A stretch of 64,000 nt of DNA from CAJXSD01 sp964633145 (GTDB lineage: Bacteria; Pseudomonadota; Alphaproteobacteria; Rhodobacterales; Rhodobacteraceae), in contig CAZWFE010000009.1 in assembly GCA_964633145.1 (NCBI GenBank), forward strand, positions 1 to 64,000, read 5' to 3'. How positions within the stretch are numbered: position 1 is the first letter of the stretch; every line of letters begins with the position of its first letter. The translations under genes were made by a program, and so were the position numbers. This document shows, one piece after another, positions 52,306-61,882 of this stretch. The notes beneath the pieces were generated by a model that was not told the origin of the DNA, searched no databases, and was given only the letters and a program-made list of their open reading frames with translations.

Positions 52306-53432
52306 GATGTTCCCTGCATTTTGTTGCGCCGCTGTTTTAGGATACCACTGTCGTTGATAGCAATCAAAAGCCAGCTAGACAGAATGCCAAATAACGCGGG
52401 TGCATAGATCAAATACCATAGCTGCGCGTGTTGGCGGGTCGGGTCGGTGATTGCACTTTCAATGGCTTTGATGATGACCAGCAGAAAAATGGCGAATACG
52501 ATGTAACGGCCGGATCCAAATCGGCTAAACCCCGCAATATAGATGGTGGTAAACCCCAATAGTGCGGTTGCAAGTACCAACAATGGACCAGCAAGACGGC
52601 TGTGAAACTCTTCTTGGATGCGCGCTATTGTTTCGCCGGTATTTTTGGCAATATGTTCAAAGGATGGTCCAAATTGCCAAAGTGTTAAGTGTTTCGCCCG
52701 CTGCTTTGCTGCCGTTTGTGGGGCCAAAATATCACCGATGCCATAGGTTAAATCACCAAATTTGGTCAATGCCACGGTGTTTTGTGTTGTGTCATAGGTC
52801 TGCGCCATTCCATTGATCATCACAAACAGGGTGTCACCTGCGTCTTGGACCAGATAGGCGCGGCTGGCCGTATAGGTGACAAATTGCGATGCGCTGCGTC
52901 TGTCAGAAATATAGACATCCACCAATTCGCCAGCATCTGATATGTCGCGAATGAAAAACGTAACACCCGGTGTGGGGTGCTGAAATACGCCAGACTGCAA
53001 CAATTTGGATGAAACGTTTGCCGAAATTTCGGCCTGTCGTATCCGCTGTTGTTCCGCCGCCATTGGGACCAATGCCAAAGTTAGTACAGACACAAAAGCC
53101 GCAGCAATAGTGCCAAAAATAATAAATGGTCGTGCCATGCGCCATGGGCTAAAGCCGGTTGCCTGCATCACGACCAATTCGCTTTCGCTGCTGAGGCGGT
53201 TGGTAATATAGACGCTGGTGGCAAAGGCAGATAATGGAATGATTTCTGCCATTGCGCCAGGCAGCGTTAGGGCTGAAAATTCAAAGAAAATCACGACTGA
53301 ATGGCCGTCTGCGATCAACCGATCAAACATCTTAATTGCCCGATTGATCCAAATGACCGCCAAAAAAACGAACGTAAAAAAACCAAAGACAACGAAGCTT
53401 TGTGACAGGATATAACGGTCAAAGCGGGACAT
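52302..53432 (-). CDS. lptF: LPS export ABC transporter permease LptF
   Basis: This is the partner of LptG in the inner-membrane LPS exporter. The 376-residue protein begins MSRFDRYILSQSFVVFGFFT, typical of LptF, with TAYVTNRLSSESELVVMQATG-like sequence near residue 75-90 and six membrane segments. It is the first gene of the operon. The promoter should lie in the 219 bp shared with divergent pepA. Confidence 0.92.
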   Translation of the reverse strand: MSRFDRYILSQSFVVFGFFTFVFLAVIWINRAIKMFDRLIADGHSVVIFFEFSALTLPGAMAEIIPLSAFATSVYITNRLSSESELVVMQATGFSPWRMARPFIIFGTIAAAFVSVLTLALVPMAAEQQRIRQAEISANVSSKLLQSGVFQHPTPGVTFFIRDISDAGELVDVYISDRRSASQFVTYTASRAYLVQDAGDTLFVMINGMAQTYDTTQNTVALTKFGDLTYGIGDILAPQTAAKQRAKHLTLWQFGPSFEHIAKNTGETIARIQEEFHSRLAGPLLVLATALLGFTTIYIAGFSRFGSGRYIVFAIFLLVIIKAIESAITDPTRQHAQLWYLIYAPALFGILSSWLLIAINDSGILKQRRNKMQGTS

Positions 53433-53611
53433 ATCGTTTGGTTTGGTTCTCAGGGTTACTTTACCCTTCCTGAATTACAGGTTTTGAAACGATAGTCTAG
53501 TCATGTGTGGTAATGTTTGAATTTCGGCGAATTTATGCGGCTTTGATCCTAGACATAAATTGCGCCTGTTTGAAAATGAGATATAACGGTGGTGATGACA
53601 TTCAAATTGCA

Positions 53612-53631
53612 AACAGGGCGACACCCCTGTT
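53612..53631 (+). promoter_or_regulatory. Hairpin in the pepA leader
   Basis: AACAGGG and CCCTGTT are perfect 7-bp arms around 6 bases, 20-40 bp before the pepA ATG. It may be an operator or a leader hairpin. The rest of the 219-bp lptF-pepA intergenic region shows no gene. Confidence 0.4.
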
Positions 53632-53651
53632 CATATCAGAGGTAGGATCAG

Positions 53652-55115
53652 ATGACCACGTCAATCGAATTGCGCGAGATCGAGCTAGAGAATTTGGAAA
53701 AGGCCACAGGCCATATTGCAATTTTTATTGGTGTGGATGGTGCACTAGACAAGGTCGCGCGCCGTGTAAACCGTCTGACCAAAGGGGCCGTTGATCGCGT
53801 GGCACAAAGCGATGCGTTTGAAAAATTGGCTCAGGGTGATGCGATTGCACTGGCATATCCTGCGGGCTTGGCGGCGCAAAGTTTGGAAATCGTAAAATTG
53901 GATCGCCGTGCTGATGCATTAACTGCGCGCAAGGCGGGTGTCGGTTTGGCCAAACGTCGCAATGGTCAGAATTTATTGGTGCTGGCGGGTCTGCTGAAAC
54001 AGGCTGTGGAATTGACCAATGGTATTGCGCTGCGCGATTATCGCTTTGATACGTATCGCACCCAAACTGATACAGCCCACGATGGTCAAATTACAGTTAT
54101 GGTCAATCGTGCAGATGATTGTCGCGACCGTATCAACGATGTTTTGGCGGTGCGTGATGGTGTGCATTTCACACGCGATCTGATTTCTGAACCTGCAAAT
54201 GTTCTGACAACGACAGAATTTGCAAACCGCTTGGTTGCCTTGGGCGAATTGGGCGTAAAGGTTCAAGTGCTGGATGAGGACGAATTGGCCAAACTGGGGA
54301 TGAATGCGCTGCTTGCAGTGGGTCAGGGTTCGGCCAGCCCTTCGAAAGTGGTTGTGATGGAATGGAACGGTGGCAAGTCGGGCGATGCGCCGCTTGCTTT
54401 GGTGGGCAAGGGCGTTGTTTTTGACACTGGTGGAATTTCGCTAAAACCGGCCTTGGGCATGGAAGAAATGACCATGGACATGGGTGGCGCGGGTGTTGTT
54501 GCAGGTGCGATGATGGCACTGGCCAAACGCAAAGCGGCGGCCAATGTGGTAGGCCTGATCGGTTTGGTGGAAAATATGCCCTCGGGCACGGCCACGCGGC
54601 CCGGCGATGTTGTGACATCGATGAAGGGTGACACCATCGAAATTACAAACACCGATGCCGAAGGCCGTTTGGTGCTGTGTGATGTGATGTGGTATGCACA
54701 AGAACGCTTTGCGCCCAAGGGTATGATTGATTTGGCAACGCTGACTGGGGCAATCATTATCGGCCTTGGCTATGAAAATGCAGGTGTGTTTTCCAATGAT
54801 GATACCCTGTGTAATGCGTTTTTGGATGCCGCGCGCACCGAAAACGAAGGCGCATGGCGCATGCCACTGGGCAAAGCATATGACAAACTGTTGAAATCAC
54901 GCGTCGCTGATATGAACAATGTGGGTGGCCGTCCGGCGGGCTCGATCACTGCGGCGCAATTTTTGCAACGCTTTGTCAAAGAGGGCACGCCATGGATCCA
55001 TTTGGATATTGCAGGCGTCGCATCTATAAAGGCCGAAACAGCCCATGCACCATCTGGGGCGACAGGCTGGGGCGTTATGGCGCTAAACCGTTTAGTGCGC
55101 GACAATTTTGAATAA
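53652..55115 (+). CDS. pepA: Leucyl aminopeptidase
   Basis: It removes N-terminal residues from peptides with two metal ions. The 487-residue M17 protein has the catalytic-domain start GKGVVFDTGGISLKP near residue 254-268 and the signature NTDAEGRL near 333-340. A GTAGGATCAG RBS precedes the ATG. holC follows 5 bp downstream, as in many Proteobacteria. The protein is cytoplasmic. Confidence 0.95.
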   Translation: MTTSIELREIELENLEKATGHIAIFIGVDGALDKVARRVNRLTKGAVDRVAQSDAFEKLAQGDAIALAYPAGLAAQSLEIVKLDRRADALTARKAGVGLAKRRNGQNLLVLAGLLKQAVELTNGIALRDYRFDTYRTQTDTAHDGQITVMVNRADDCRDRINDVLAVRDGVHFTRDLISEPANVLTTTEFANRLVALGELGVKVQVLDEDELAKLGMNALLAVGQGSASPSKVVVMEWNGGKSGDAPLALVGKGVVFDTGGISLKPALGMEEMTMDMGGAGVVAGAMMALAKRKAAANVVGLIGLVENMPSGTATRPGDVVTSMKGDTIEITNTDAEGRLVLCDVMWYAQERFAPKGMIDLATLTGAIIIGLGYENAGVFSNDDTLCNAFLDAARTENEGAWRMPLGKAYDKLLKSRVADMNNVGGRPAGSITAAQFLQRFVKEGTPWIHLDIAGVASIKAETAHAPSGATGWGVMALNRLVRDNFE

Positions 55116-55120
55116 AATTG

Positions 55121-55609
55121 ATGGGCAGCGTTTATTTTTATCACGTCACACGTAAACCTTTACCCCAAACTTTATCCATGTTGTTGGAGAAAGCTTTGGG
55201 GGCAGGGTGGCGTATTCAGGTGCGCGCCCCTAAACTGGACCACTTAACATCACTTGATGACGCACTGTGGAGCTGGCCAGACGATGGATTTTTGCCCCAC
55301 GCAATCGTCGGATCGGATCAAGCCCAACACAGCCCCATCGTTTTGGCCCCTGAAACGGAACCTTTGATGCAAGGGGCCAGCGGTGATTTTTCATGCTTAA
55401 TGGCATTGGACGGTGCAGATGTTACGCCCCAAGATGTCGCAACTGCGCAACGTGTGTGTATTTTGTTTGATGGACATAATCCGGATGCTGTCCAAGCTGC
55501 GCGGGTTCAGTGGAAATCGCTAACGGATGCGAATTGTGCAGCCCAATATTGGTCCGAAGAAACTGGGTCGTGGCAAAAGAAGGCTGAAAAGACACCTAGC
55601 GACGGATAA
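55121..55609 (+). CDS. holC: DNA polymerase III chi subunit
   Basis: Chi bridges the clamp loader (through psi) and single-strand-binding protein. The 162-residue protein has the family start VYFYHVTRKPLPQTLSMLLEKAL (split here at 4-26) and the motif ILFDGHNPDAVQAAR near 113-127. The pepA-holC order supports the call. The last 14 bp overlap the convergent aspartic protease gene. Confidence 0.9.
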   Translation: MGSVYFYHVTRKPLPQTLSMLLEKALGAGWRIQVRAPKLDHLTSLDDALWSWPDDGFLPHAIVGSDQAQHSPIVLAPETEPLMQGASGDFSCLMALDGADVTPQDVATAQRVCILFDGHNPDAVQAARVQWKSLTDANCAAQYWSEETGSWQKKAEKTPSDG

Positions 55610-56174
55610 TCATCGCCTCGGGCGTCAGTTCAATAGATCCAAACCGTCTAAGGTATGACATCCCCAACAGGGATTGGAACAATTCGCCACCATTAATCAT
55701 TGCGCGGACATTGCCATCTTGGTGGGGTCCAAATTGCACATTTGCCAACCGCACAGGGGCCGTGCGCACCGCGCCATTTGCCGTCAGGGCGGTATTCATG
55801 AAATTCAGCCGATCCAGATTAAATCCTATCCGCCGTGCGTCCTCTTGGGTTAAAACAATCTCGCTTGCGCCTGTGTCGATTACAAAATCAACAGGGGTAT
55901 CATTTATGATCAACGTCGCTTGGAAATGGCCATCTGACTGAAGCGGCAGGATAATATGACCTTGCTCGGTTGTTTTGAATTGGCCTTGGTGTTTTGGCTG
56001 CGTGACAGACATCCATGCGCCATATCCCAGGGTGACAACCGCAAATATCCCCAACCATATCAGCAGTGGTCGTAAAAATTGGCGCAAACTACCGCGCGTT
56101 GACAACACAGCCAATACTGTGATGCCTAACAGGACACTGAGGTAAATCAATCGGTCGGTTTCAGAACTGTACAT
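55596..56174 (-). CDS. Membrane-anchored clan AA aspartic protease (TIGR02281-type)
   Basis: The 192-residue protein has two membrane segments (about 9-24 and 36-54) and then a single retropepsin-like domain with the catalytic DTGAS near residue 98 and a second hydrophobic turn LLGMSYLRRF near 166. It should form a homodimer facing the periplasm. The substrate is unknown. It is followed by marC upstream on the same strand. Confidence 0.85.
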   Translation of the reverse strand: MYSSETDRLIYLSVLLGITVLAVLSTRGSLRQFLRPLLIWLGIFAVVTLGYGAWMSVTQPKHQGQFKTTEQGHIILPLQSDGHFQATLIINDTPVDFVIDTGASEIVLTQEDARRIGFNLDRLNFMNTALTANGAVRTAPVRLANVQFGPHQDGNVRAMINGGELFQSLLGMSYLRRFGSIELTPEAMIIRR

Positions 56175-56183
56175 AAGCTATAG

Positions 56184-56801
56184 TTAGGAAAGCAAACCAA
56201 ATTGAACAATACCTTCCATAACAAATTGTACGGCCAAGGCGGCCAACAACATACCAAAGAGCCGTGTTGTGACATTTACACCAGTTTTGCCCAAGGCGCG
56301 TTGCAGCAGCGGCGCGATTGAAAACAGGACATAGACGATCAACAATACCGCAGCTGCGACCCCTATGGTCAAACCGATCCCCAAAATGCCGGGAATTTGC
56401 GCCGAAATCAAAATAACCGAGGCAATGGACCCCGGTCCGGCAATCAAGGGGATGGCCATCGGGAAAACAGAAGGGTCCTCAACGCTTTCTTCGTCGCTGC
56501 TGTCCTGACGGCGTTTGGTGCGGCGTTCAAATAACATGTCCAGCGCGGTTATAAACAACAATATGCCACCCGCCATACGAAAGGCCGGCATTGAAATGCC
56601 AGCAAATTGCAAAATTGCATCCCCAAATACCGTAAACGCGACCAAAATTCCGAATGCGACCAATACCGCACGGCGGGCAATTTTTCGCTGTTCCGCCGCG
56701 GGCATTCCATGCGTCAAAGCAGCCGCAATCGGTGTCAGCCCTATGGGATCCACGATCACAAACAGTGTGACAAAACTGGTGGCAATTAAAGCAAAGTCCA
56801 T
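56184..56801 (-). CDS. MarC-family integral membrane protein
   Basis: The 205-residue protein has six membrane segments, starting ALIATSFVTLFVIVDPIGLTP and ending LFGMLLAALAVQFVMEGI. The family was once linked to multiple antibiotic resistance but has no proven function. A cytoplasmic acidic loop (RRQDSSDEESVEDPS) lies near residue 95-110. It sits between the ABC-F gene and the protease gene with short spacings. Confidence 0.88.
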   Translation of the reverse strand: MDFALIATSFVTLFVIVDPIGLTPIAAALTHGMPAAEQRKIARRAVLVAFGILVAFTVFGDAILQFAGISMPAFRMAGGILLFITALDMLFERRTKRRQDSSDEESVEDPSVFPMAIPLIAGPGSIASVILISAQIPGILGIGLTIGVAAAVLLIVYVLFSIAPLLQRALGKTGVNVTTRLFGMLLAALAVQFVMEGIVQFGLLS

Positions 56802-56816
56802 CGTTAAAATCCGTCG

Positions 56817-58688
56817 TTAGGTCTTGGTGCCGTTTTGGGCTGTTTCAAGCTTGTCTTGGGCCTCAATCCACAATGTCTCGGCCCGTTCAATGGCTTGTGT
56901 CACTTCTGCAAATTTGCGATTCCATACTGCTAGATCGGCGACTTTGTCATCTTCGTACAGACTGGGATCGGCCAGTTTCGCAGATAGCTTTTCGTGCATA
57001 TCGTGTAATTTTTCCATGCGATCTTCGCATTTTCTGACCTCTGCACGCAAGACAAGAATTTCGTCACGGCTTGCCCGTTTGGGTTTGGGTGACTTTTGTT
57101 TCCCTTCGCTGGATTTTTGCGAATTTGTACCCGTGTTCAACAGCAATGCGCGATAGCTTTCCAGATCGTCGTTATATGGGCTAACATGACCATCTTTGAC
57201 CAGCCATAGCCTGTCGGCCACTAAGGATAGTAGGTGCATATCGTGGCTGACCAGAATGACTGCGCCGCTGTATTGGGTCAGGGCCTCGACCAGCGCTTCG
57301 CGGCTTTCAATGTCTAGGTGGTTTGTGGGTTCGTCCAAAATCAATAGATGTGGCGCATCCAGTGTGGCCAACATCAATGACAATCGCGCCTTTTGTCCAC
57401 CGGATAAACGCCCGACCTGTGTATCGGCCTGTTCTGCCCCGATGCCAAAGCCACCAAGCATGGCACGCAGTTTTGCTGGGGTCGGATCGGGACGCAGTCG
57501 GCGTAAATGTTCCAGGGGTGTTTCATCTAGGTGCAGTTCATCGACCTGATGTTGCGCAAAATAACCGATCCGTAATTTTGTGCTGCGTACAATGCTACCC
57601 GCGCAGGGGGTCAGCCGATCTGCAATCAGTTTTGACAGCGTTGATTTGCCCTGACCGTTTTGGCCCAATAATGCAATGCGATCATCCTGGTCGATCCGCA
57701 AGTCTAGGTTTTTCAAGACGGGCGGCCCATCATAGCCGACGGATGCGTGGTCCAGTCGCAAAATTGGCGGTTGCAGTTCCTCGGGCTCAGGGAATGTAAA
57801 ACGGCGTAAAGCAGCCTCTTGCGGTGTTGAAATGGGCTGCATCTTTGAAATCATCTTAATGCGGGCTTGGGCCTGTTTCGCTTTGTCCGCTTTATATCTA
57901 AAGCGATCCACATAGGATTGTAGATGCGCGCGGCGCGCCTCTTGTTTTTTTGCCTCTGACTCGGCGGCGGCTAATCGTGCGGCGCGCGTGTTGGCAAATG
58001 TGTCGTAATTGCCTTGGTAAAATGTCAGTTTGCGATCCTCAAGGTGCAATATGCTGCCGACTGCCCGATTTAACAATCCACGGTCGTGACTGACGATGAT
58101 CACCGTATGCGGATAGCGCGCTAGATATGTCTCAAGCCAGATGGCCCCCTCAAGGTCCAGATAGTTGGTCGGTTCGTCCAATAACAAAAGGTCTGGCTGG
58201 GAAAACAACACACCTGCCAAAGCCACGCGCATCCGCCAACCGCCTGAAAACGCAGAACATGGCATCGCTTGTTTTTCTTCATCAAAGCCCAAACCCTTTA
58301 AGATACTGGCCGCGCGCGCAGGTGCGGACCAGGCATCAATATCGGCCAAACGTGTCTGCACTTCGGCAATTCGGTTTGGATCTGTCGTTGTCTCGGATTC
58401 GTCTAACAAGGCGGCACGTTCAATATCTTGGGCCAAAACGGTTTCAATCAAGGACACTTCGTTCGATGGAACCTCTTGTGCAATGCCGCCGATGCGGGCG
58501 CCCTTGGGAATTGAAATGCTGCCCGTATCAAGCGGTAATTCCCCACGGATGACGCGAAACAGTGTTGTTTTTCCCGTCCCATTGCGCCCGACAAGACCCA
58601 CCTTGTGACCTGCTGGGATGGCAGCACTTGCATCCTCGACCAAGGGGCGGCCCGCGATGGAATAACCTATATTTTCGAATTTAATCAT
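56817..58688 (-). CDS. ABC-F family ATPase
   Basis: ABC-F proteins bind the ribosome E site and relieve stalled translation. The 623-residue protein has two ATPase domains: Walker A GRNGTGKTT near 34 and GQNGQGKST near 340, signatures FSGGW and LSGGQ, and the linker KADKAKQAQARIKMI between. A charged tail (about 535-623, LRAEVRKCEDRMEKLHDM) is a coiled coil like that of Uup/YheS. No membrane segments are present. It is divergent from ndk by 197 bp, which hold no gene. Confidence 0.93.
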   Translation of the reverse strand: MIKFENIGYSIAGRPLVEDASAAIPAGHKVGLVGRNGTGKTTLFRVIRGELPLDTGSISIPKGARIGGIAQEVPSNEVSLIETVLAQDIERAALLDESETTTDPNRIAEVQTRLADIDAWSAPARAASILKGLGFDEEKQAMPCSAFSGGWRMRVALAGVLFSQPDLLLLDEPTNYLDLEGAIWLETYLARYPHTVIIVSHDRGLLNRAVGSILHLEDRKLTFYQGNYDTFANTRAARLAAAESEAKKQEARRAHLQSYVDRFRYKADKAKQAQARIKMISKMQPISTPQEAALRRFTFPEPEELQPPILRLDHASVGYDGPPVLKNLDLRIDQDDRIALLGQNGQGKSTLSKLIADRLTPCAGSIVRSTKLRIGYFAQHQVDELHLDETPLEHLRRLRPDPTPAKLRAMLGGFGIGAEQADTQVGRLSGGQKARLSLMLATLDAPHLLILDEPTNHLDIESREALVEALTQYSGAVILVSHDMHLLSLVADRLWLVKDGHVSPYNDDLESYRALLLNTGTNSQKSSEGKQKSPKPKRASRDEILVLRAEVRKCEDRMEKLHDMHEKLSAKLADPSLYEDDKVADLAVWNRKFAEVTQAIERAETLWIEAQDKLETAQNGTKT

Positions 58689-58885
58689 TTTATGCCTACT
58701 TTGCTTGCTCTCTTCACTAGAGGTTCAGCGATAAAAGGAAAAGGGCCAAAGGACATTGGCACATAAATTCATAACAGCCATTCGGATAAAAGCATTTGAT
58801 TGGCACTTTTCAAACAGAAATGACCGTGATAATGGCTGCGCTTGATATTCATCTTGGATCATCCCAAAATTAAAGGACCAATGTT

Positions 58886-59308
58886 ATGGCAACAGAACGT
58901 ACACTGAGCATCATCAAACCAGACGCAACAACACGCAACTTGACTGGCAAAATCAACGCCAAATTCGAAGATGCGGGCCTGCGTATTGTTGCGCAAAAGC
59001 GTATTCACCTGACACCTGCACAAGCGGGCAAGTTTTACGAAGTGCATGCTGAACGCCCATTCTATGGCGAATTGTGCGAATTCATGGCGTCTGCGCCAGT
59101 TGTCGTTCAAGTCTTGGAAGGCGAAGGCGCAATCGCGAAAAACCGCGAAGTTATGGGCGCAACTAACCCAGCTGACGCGGCACCAGGAACCATTCGTGCA
59201 GAGTTTGCACAATCTGTTGGCGAAAACTCTGTTCACGGTTCAGACGCGCCAGAAACAGCTGCTGTTGAAATCGCGTATTTCTTCTCAGGTCTAGAGCTGG
59301 TTGGCTAA
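58886..59308 (+). CDS. ndk: Nucleoside diphosphate kinase
   Basis: It balances nucleoside triphosphates. The 140-residue protein has TLSIIKPDATTRN at the start and the catalytic His in NSVHGSDAPETA near residue 116. AAAGGACC lies before the ATG. Codon use is cleaner than average, as expected for an abundant enzyme. A terminator follows. Confidence 0.97.
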   Translation: MATERTLSIIKPDATTRNLTGKINAKFEDAGLRIVAQKRIHLTPAQAGKFYEVHAERPFYGELCEFMASAPVVVQVLEGEGAIAKNREVMGATNPADAAPGTIRAEFAQSVGENSVHGSDAPETAAVEIAYFFSGLELVG

Positions 59309-59333
59309 GCTTAAAGCTTACTTAAATTGAAAG

Positions 59334-59359
59334 GGCGGGGATAATTTCCCCGCTTTTTT
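59334..59359 (+). terminator. Rho-independent terminator of ndk
   Basis: GCGGGG and CCCCGC arms around 7 bases, followed by TTTTTT. Confidence 0.88.
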
Positions 59360-59414
59360 ATCGCGTATTTATCAAAATTTCACGGTTTTGTCCGATTGTA
59401 CGCGTTGCGTGATT

Positions 59415-59436
59415 GAGTATTTTTCAAAAGTGAAAG
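59415..59436 (-). repeat. Dispersed 3' repeat, copy 3 (core only)
   Basis: The core reads CTTTCACTTTTGAAAAATAC in the sense of the gene to its right and lies 15 bp behind that gene's stop. It lacks the GC stem-loop part seen in copies 1 and 2. Confidence 0.65.
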
Positions 59437-59451
59437 CAGTCTATGTTTCGA

Positions 59452-60213
59452 CTAAGGTCCGATGAGTGCAAATTTTAGAAATCTCATGCGATCTATCATT
59501 GGATTTTCAGACGGTATTGTGTCGCCGACCACAGATGGGTTTGATTGCACCTGTTTGAGCGTTGTTTTTGCCATGTACCCTGACAAACAGGCCAAGCGCG
59601 CCGCGCGATCAAGGCGTTTGGGGATGCGCGTTTGCCCCCATGTTGCAAAGTCGCGGATAGCTGTGGGGCGGCCATCAGTCATTGGAATTTTACCAGCGCG
59701 TTCAAGGGCTGGTAGGGCGTTTAGGAAATTGGCCGCGCCAATTGCGGTGCCCATGTCATATGCTTGTTTCGTACAATTTGAATGTAAAAGCGCTGCGGCG
59801 GTTTCGTATAAAATCCCTGAGGTTTGGCATATATACAGATGGTGGGCTTGTAGCGTGTCAAAGGGTTCGCGGTAGATATCCCATCGACGTGCCGAGACCA
59901 AGTTTTGTAAATTGCGGGCTTGGGCCGGATTAAGTAGCGTGCAAAGAATGGACAGCGCTGGGTGGGTCGTTACGGTTTTTCCTGATGCGATATCATCAAG
60001 GGCGTCGAACCACCACTGTAGGCGCATTTCGCAGATCATTGGTTCTTGGCTGGCCCAAGGGGCTTGAGCGATTTCGCAGTTCATCGCAAAGAGCGCAAAG
60101 AGAGGGGCACGTCGATCGCGTGGGCAGGCCATAATAGCGCGCAGCCGGTTGGGGTCATTGCGTGCAAGCAGTTCGGCGCAGGCGTTTATATCGTCCGTCG
60201 AATGTGGATCCAT
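59452..60213 (-). CDS. Squalene/phytoene synthase-like protein lacking catalytic motifs (NDUFAF6-like)
   Basis: The 253-residue protein has the all-helical fold pattern of squalene/phytoene synthases, but the first Asp-rich motif is replaced by LFALFAMNCEIAQAP and the following helix reads MRLQWWFDALDDIASG. No second DxxxD motif is visible. This is the pattern of NDUFAF6, the mitochondrial complex I assembly factor, so it may assist complex I or a quinone enzyme and not make terpenes. It follows cimA by 3 bp, the end of the cysS-cimA operon. Confidence 0.7.
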   Translation of the reverse strand: MDPHSTDDINACAELLARNDPNRLRAIMACPRDRRAPLFALFAMNCEIAQAPWASQEPMICEMRLQWWFDALDDIASGKTVTTHPALSILCTLLNPAQARNLQNLVSARRWDIYREPFDTLQAHHLYICQTSGILYETAAALLHSNCTKQAYDMGTAIGAANFLNALPALERAGKIPMTDGRPTAIRDFATWGQTRIPKRLDRAARLACLSGYMAKTTLKQVQSNPSVVGDTIPSENPMIDRMRFLKFALIGP

Positions 60214-60216
60214 GAC

Positions 60217-61836
60217 CTAAGCCTGTTTCGCCGTATCGCGCATGATTTTCCATGTGATTGCGTCTAACAGTGCCTCAAAGCTGGCGTCCACGATGTTGGG
60301 GGATACACCAACCGTTGCCCAACGCTGCCCGCTGCTGTCTTGGCTGTCGATGACGACACGCGTGACGGCCTCTGTGCCGCCTTGGGTAATACGCACCTTA
60401 AAATCAACCAGATGCATGTCGTCGATGATATCTTGGTAGGGGCCCAGATCTTTGGCCAAGGCTTTGGCCAAAGCATTGACCGGACCGCGGTCTGAGCCCG
60501 TTTCATCCATGCTTTCGCTTACGGATAGTTTTTTATCACCATCGATTTTTACAACAACGACGGCCTCGGACAGGCTGACCATTTTGTCATATTTGTTTTT
60601 GCGCCGTTCAACCGTGACGCGGTAGCGTTTGACTTCGAAAAAATTGGGCAAGATGCCAAGTTCGCGGCGCGCCAGCAATTCAAAGCTGGCTTGGGCCGTG
60701 TCATAGGAATAACCCTCGGCCTCGCGGGCTTTGATCGTATCAAGGATACGCCCCAATGCGGGATCACCTTTTTCGACGGAAATGCCGGCGTCGGACAATC
60801 TGCGAATTAGGTTTGATTGACCGGCTTGGTTTGACATCGGAATAATACGCGCGTTTCCAACAGTTGCGGGATCCGTATGTTCATAGGTCGAGGGATCTTT
60901 AAGGATTGCACTGGCGTGCAGACCTGCCTTGTGCGCAAAAGCAGAGCTGCCGACATAGGGTGCCTGGCGTGCAGGAACGCGGTTTAAGATATCATCCAAC
61001 AGGCGTGATGTGCGGGTCAGGTTTTGCAGTGCTGCGTGGGAAATTTTAGTTTCAAGCTGATCGCAATAGGGTTGCTTTAACAACAACGTTGGAATGATCG
61101 ATGTCAGATTTGCGTTGCCACAACGTTCGCCCAGCCCATTCAATGTGCCTTGAATTTGGCGCACGCCTGCGTCAATCGCGGCCAAGGTGTTTGCGACGGC
61201 ATTTTCGGTGTCGTTGTGGGTGTGAATCCCCAAATGATCGCCTGGAATGCCCGATTGAATAACCGATGAAACGATTTCGAACACCTCGGCGGGCAGGGTG
61301 CCGCCATTGGTATCGCATAAAACAATCCAACGTGCGCCAGCTGAAAGAGCGGCCTGCAAGGTTTTTAACGCATAGTCTGGATTTGCCTTGAACCCATCAA
61401 AGAAATGTTCGGCATCAAATAACGCTTGGCGGCCTTGGGCGACAATATGGGCCACAGACGCGCTGATATTTTCCAGATTTTCGTCCAGTGTAATACCCAG
61501 TGCAGCGGTGACATGAAAATCATGTGATTTGCCAACCAAGCATACTGCCGGTGTTCCCGCGTTCATGACCGCGGCCAAGACATCATCGTTTTCGGCCGAT
61601 CGGCCTGAACGTTTGGTCATTCCAAATGCCGTAAACGTGGCCTGTGTGTCTGGGCGTGCGTCAAAAAATGCGCTGTCGGTTGGGTTGGCACCGGGCCAGC
61701 CCCCCTCGATATAGTCGACACCCAATGCATCTAGCGCAGTTGCGATAGCTTGTTTTTCTTCAATAGAAAATTGAACACCTTGGGTTTGTTGCCCGTCGCG
61801 CAGGGTCGTATCATAAATATACAGTCTGTCTTTCAT
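60217..61836 (-). CDS. cimA: (R)-citramalate synthase
   Basis: It condenses acetyl-CoA and pyruvate to citramalate, giving a threonine-independent route to isoleucine. The 539-residue protein has the HMGL-like start YDTTLRDGQQTQGVQ at residues 6-20, GIHTHNDTENAVANTLAA near 205-222, and the C-terminal LeuA allosteric domain, as in TIGR00977 members. The ATG at 61836 is used; an upstream in-frame TTG has no support. The Shine-Dalgarno is poor. cysS is 46 bp upstream on the same strand. Confidence 0.92.
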   Translation of the reverse strand: MKDRLYIYDTTLRDGQQTQGVQFSIEEKQAIATALDALGVDYIEGGWPGANPTDSAFFDARPDTQATFTAFGMTKRSGRSAENDDVLAAVMNAGTPAVCLVGKSHDFHVTAALGITLDENLENISASVAHIVAQGRQALFDAEHFFDGFKANPDYALKTLQAALSAGARWIVLCDTNGGTLPAEVFEIVSSVIQSGIPGDHLGIHTHNDTENAVANTLAAIDAGVRQIQGTLNGLGERCGNANLTSIIPTLLLKQPYCDQLETKISHAALQNLTRTSRLLDDILNRVPARQAPYVGSSAFAHKAGLHASAILKDPSTYEHTDPATVGNARIIPMSNQAGQSNLIRRLSDAGISVEKGDPALGRILDTIKAREAEGYSYDTAQASFELLARRELGILPNFFEVKRYRVTVERRKNKYDKMVSLSEAVVVVKIDGDKKLSVSESMDETGSDRGPVNALAKALAKDLGPYQDIIDDMHLVDFKVRITQGGTEAVTRVVIDSQDSSGQRWATVGVSPNIVDASFEALLDAITWKIMRDTAKQA

Positions 61837-61882
61837 TGTGTTCAACTTTGTTGTGTGGTGTTCGATTTAGCGGGCACTTGCG

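Noticed and set aside
58689..58885. A tRNA or small gene between the ABC-F gene and ndk
   Set aside because: No cloverleaf and no open frame with an RBS; it looks like a divergent promoter region only.
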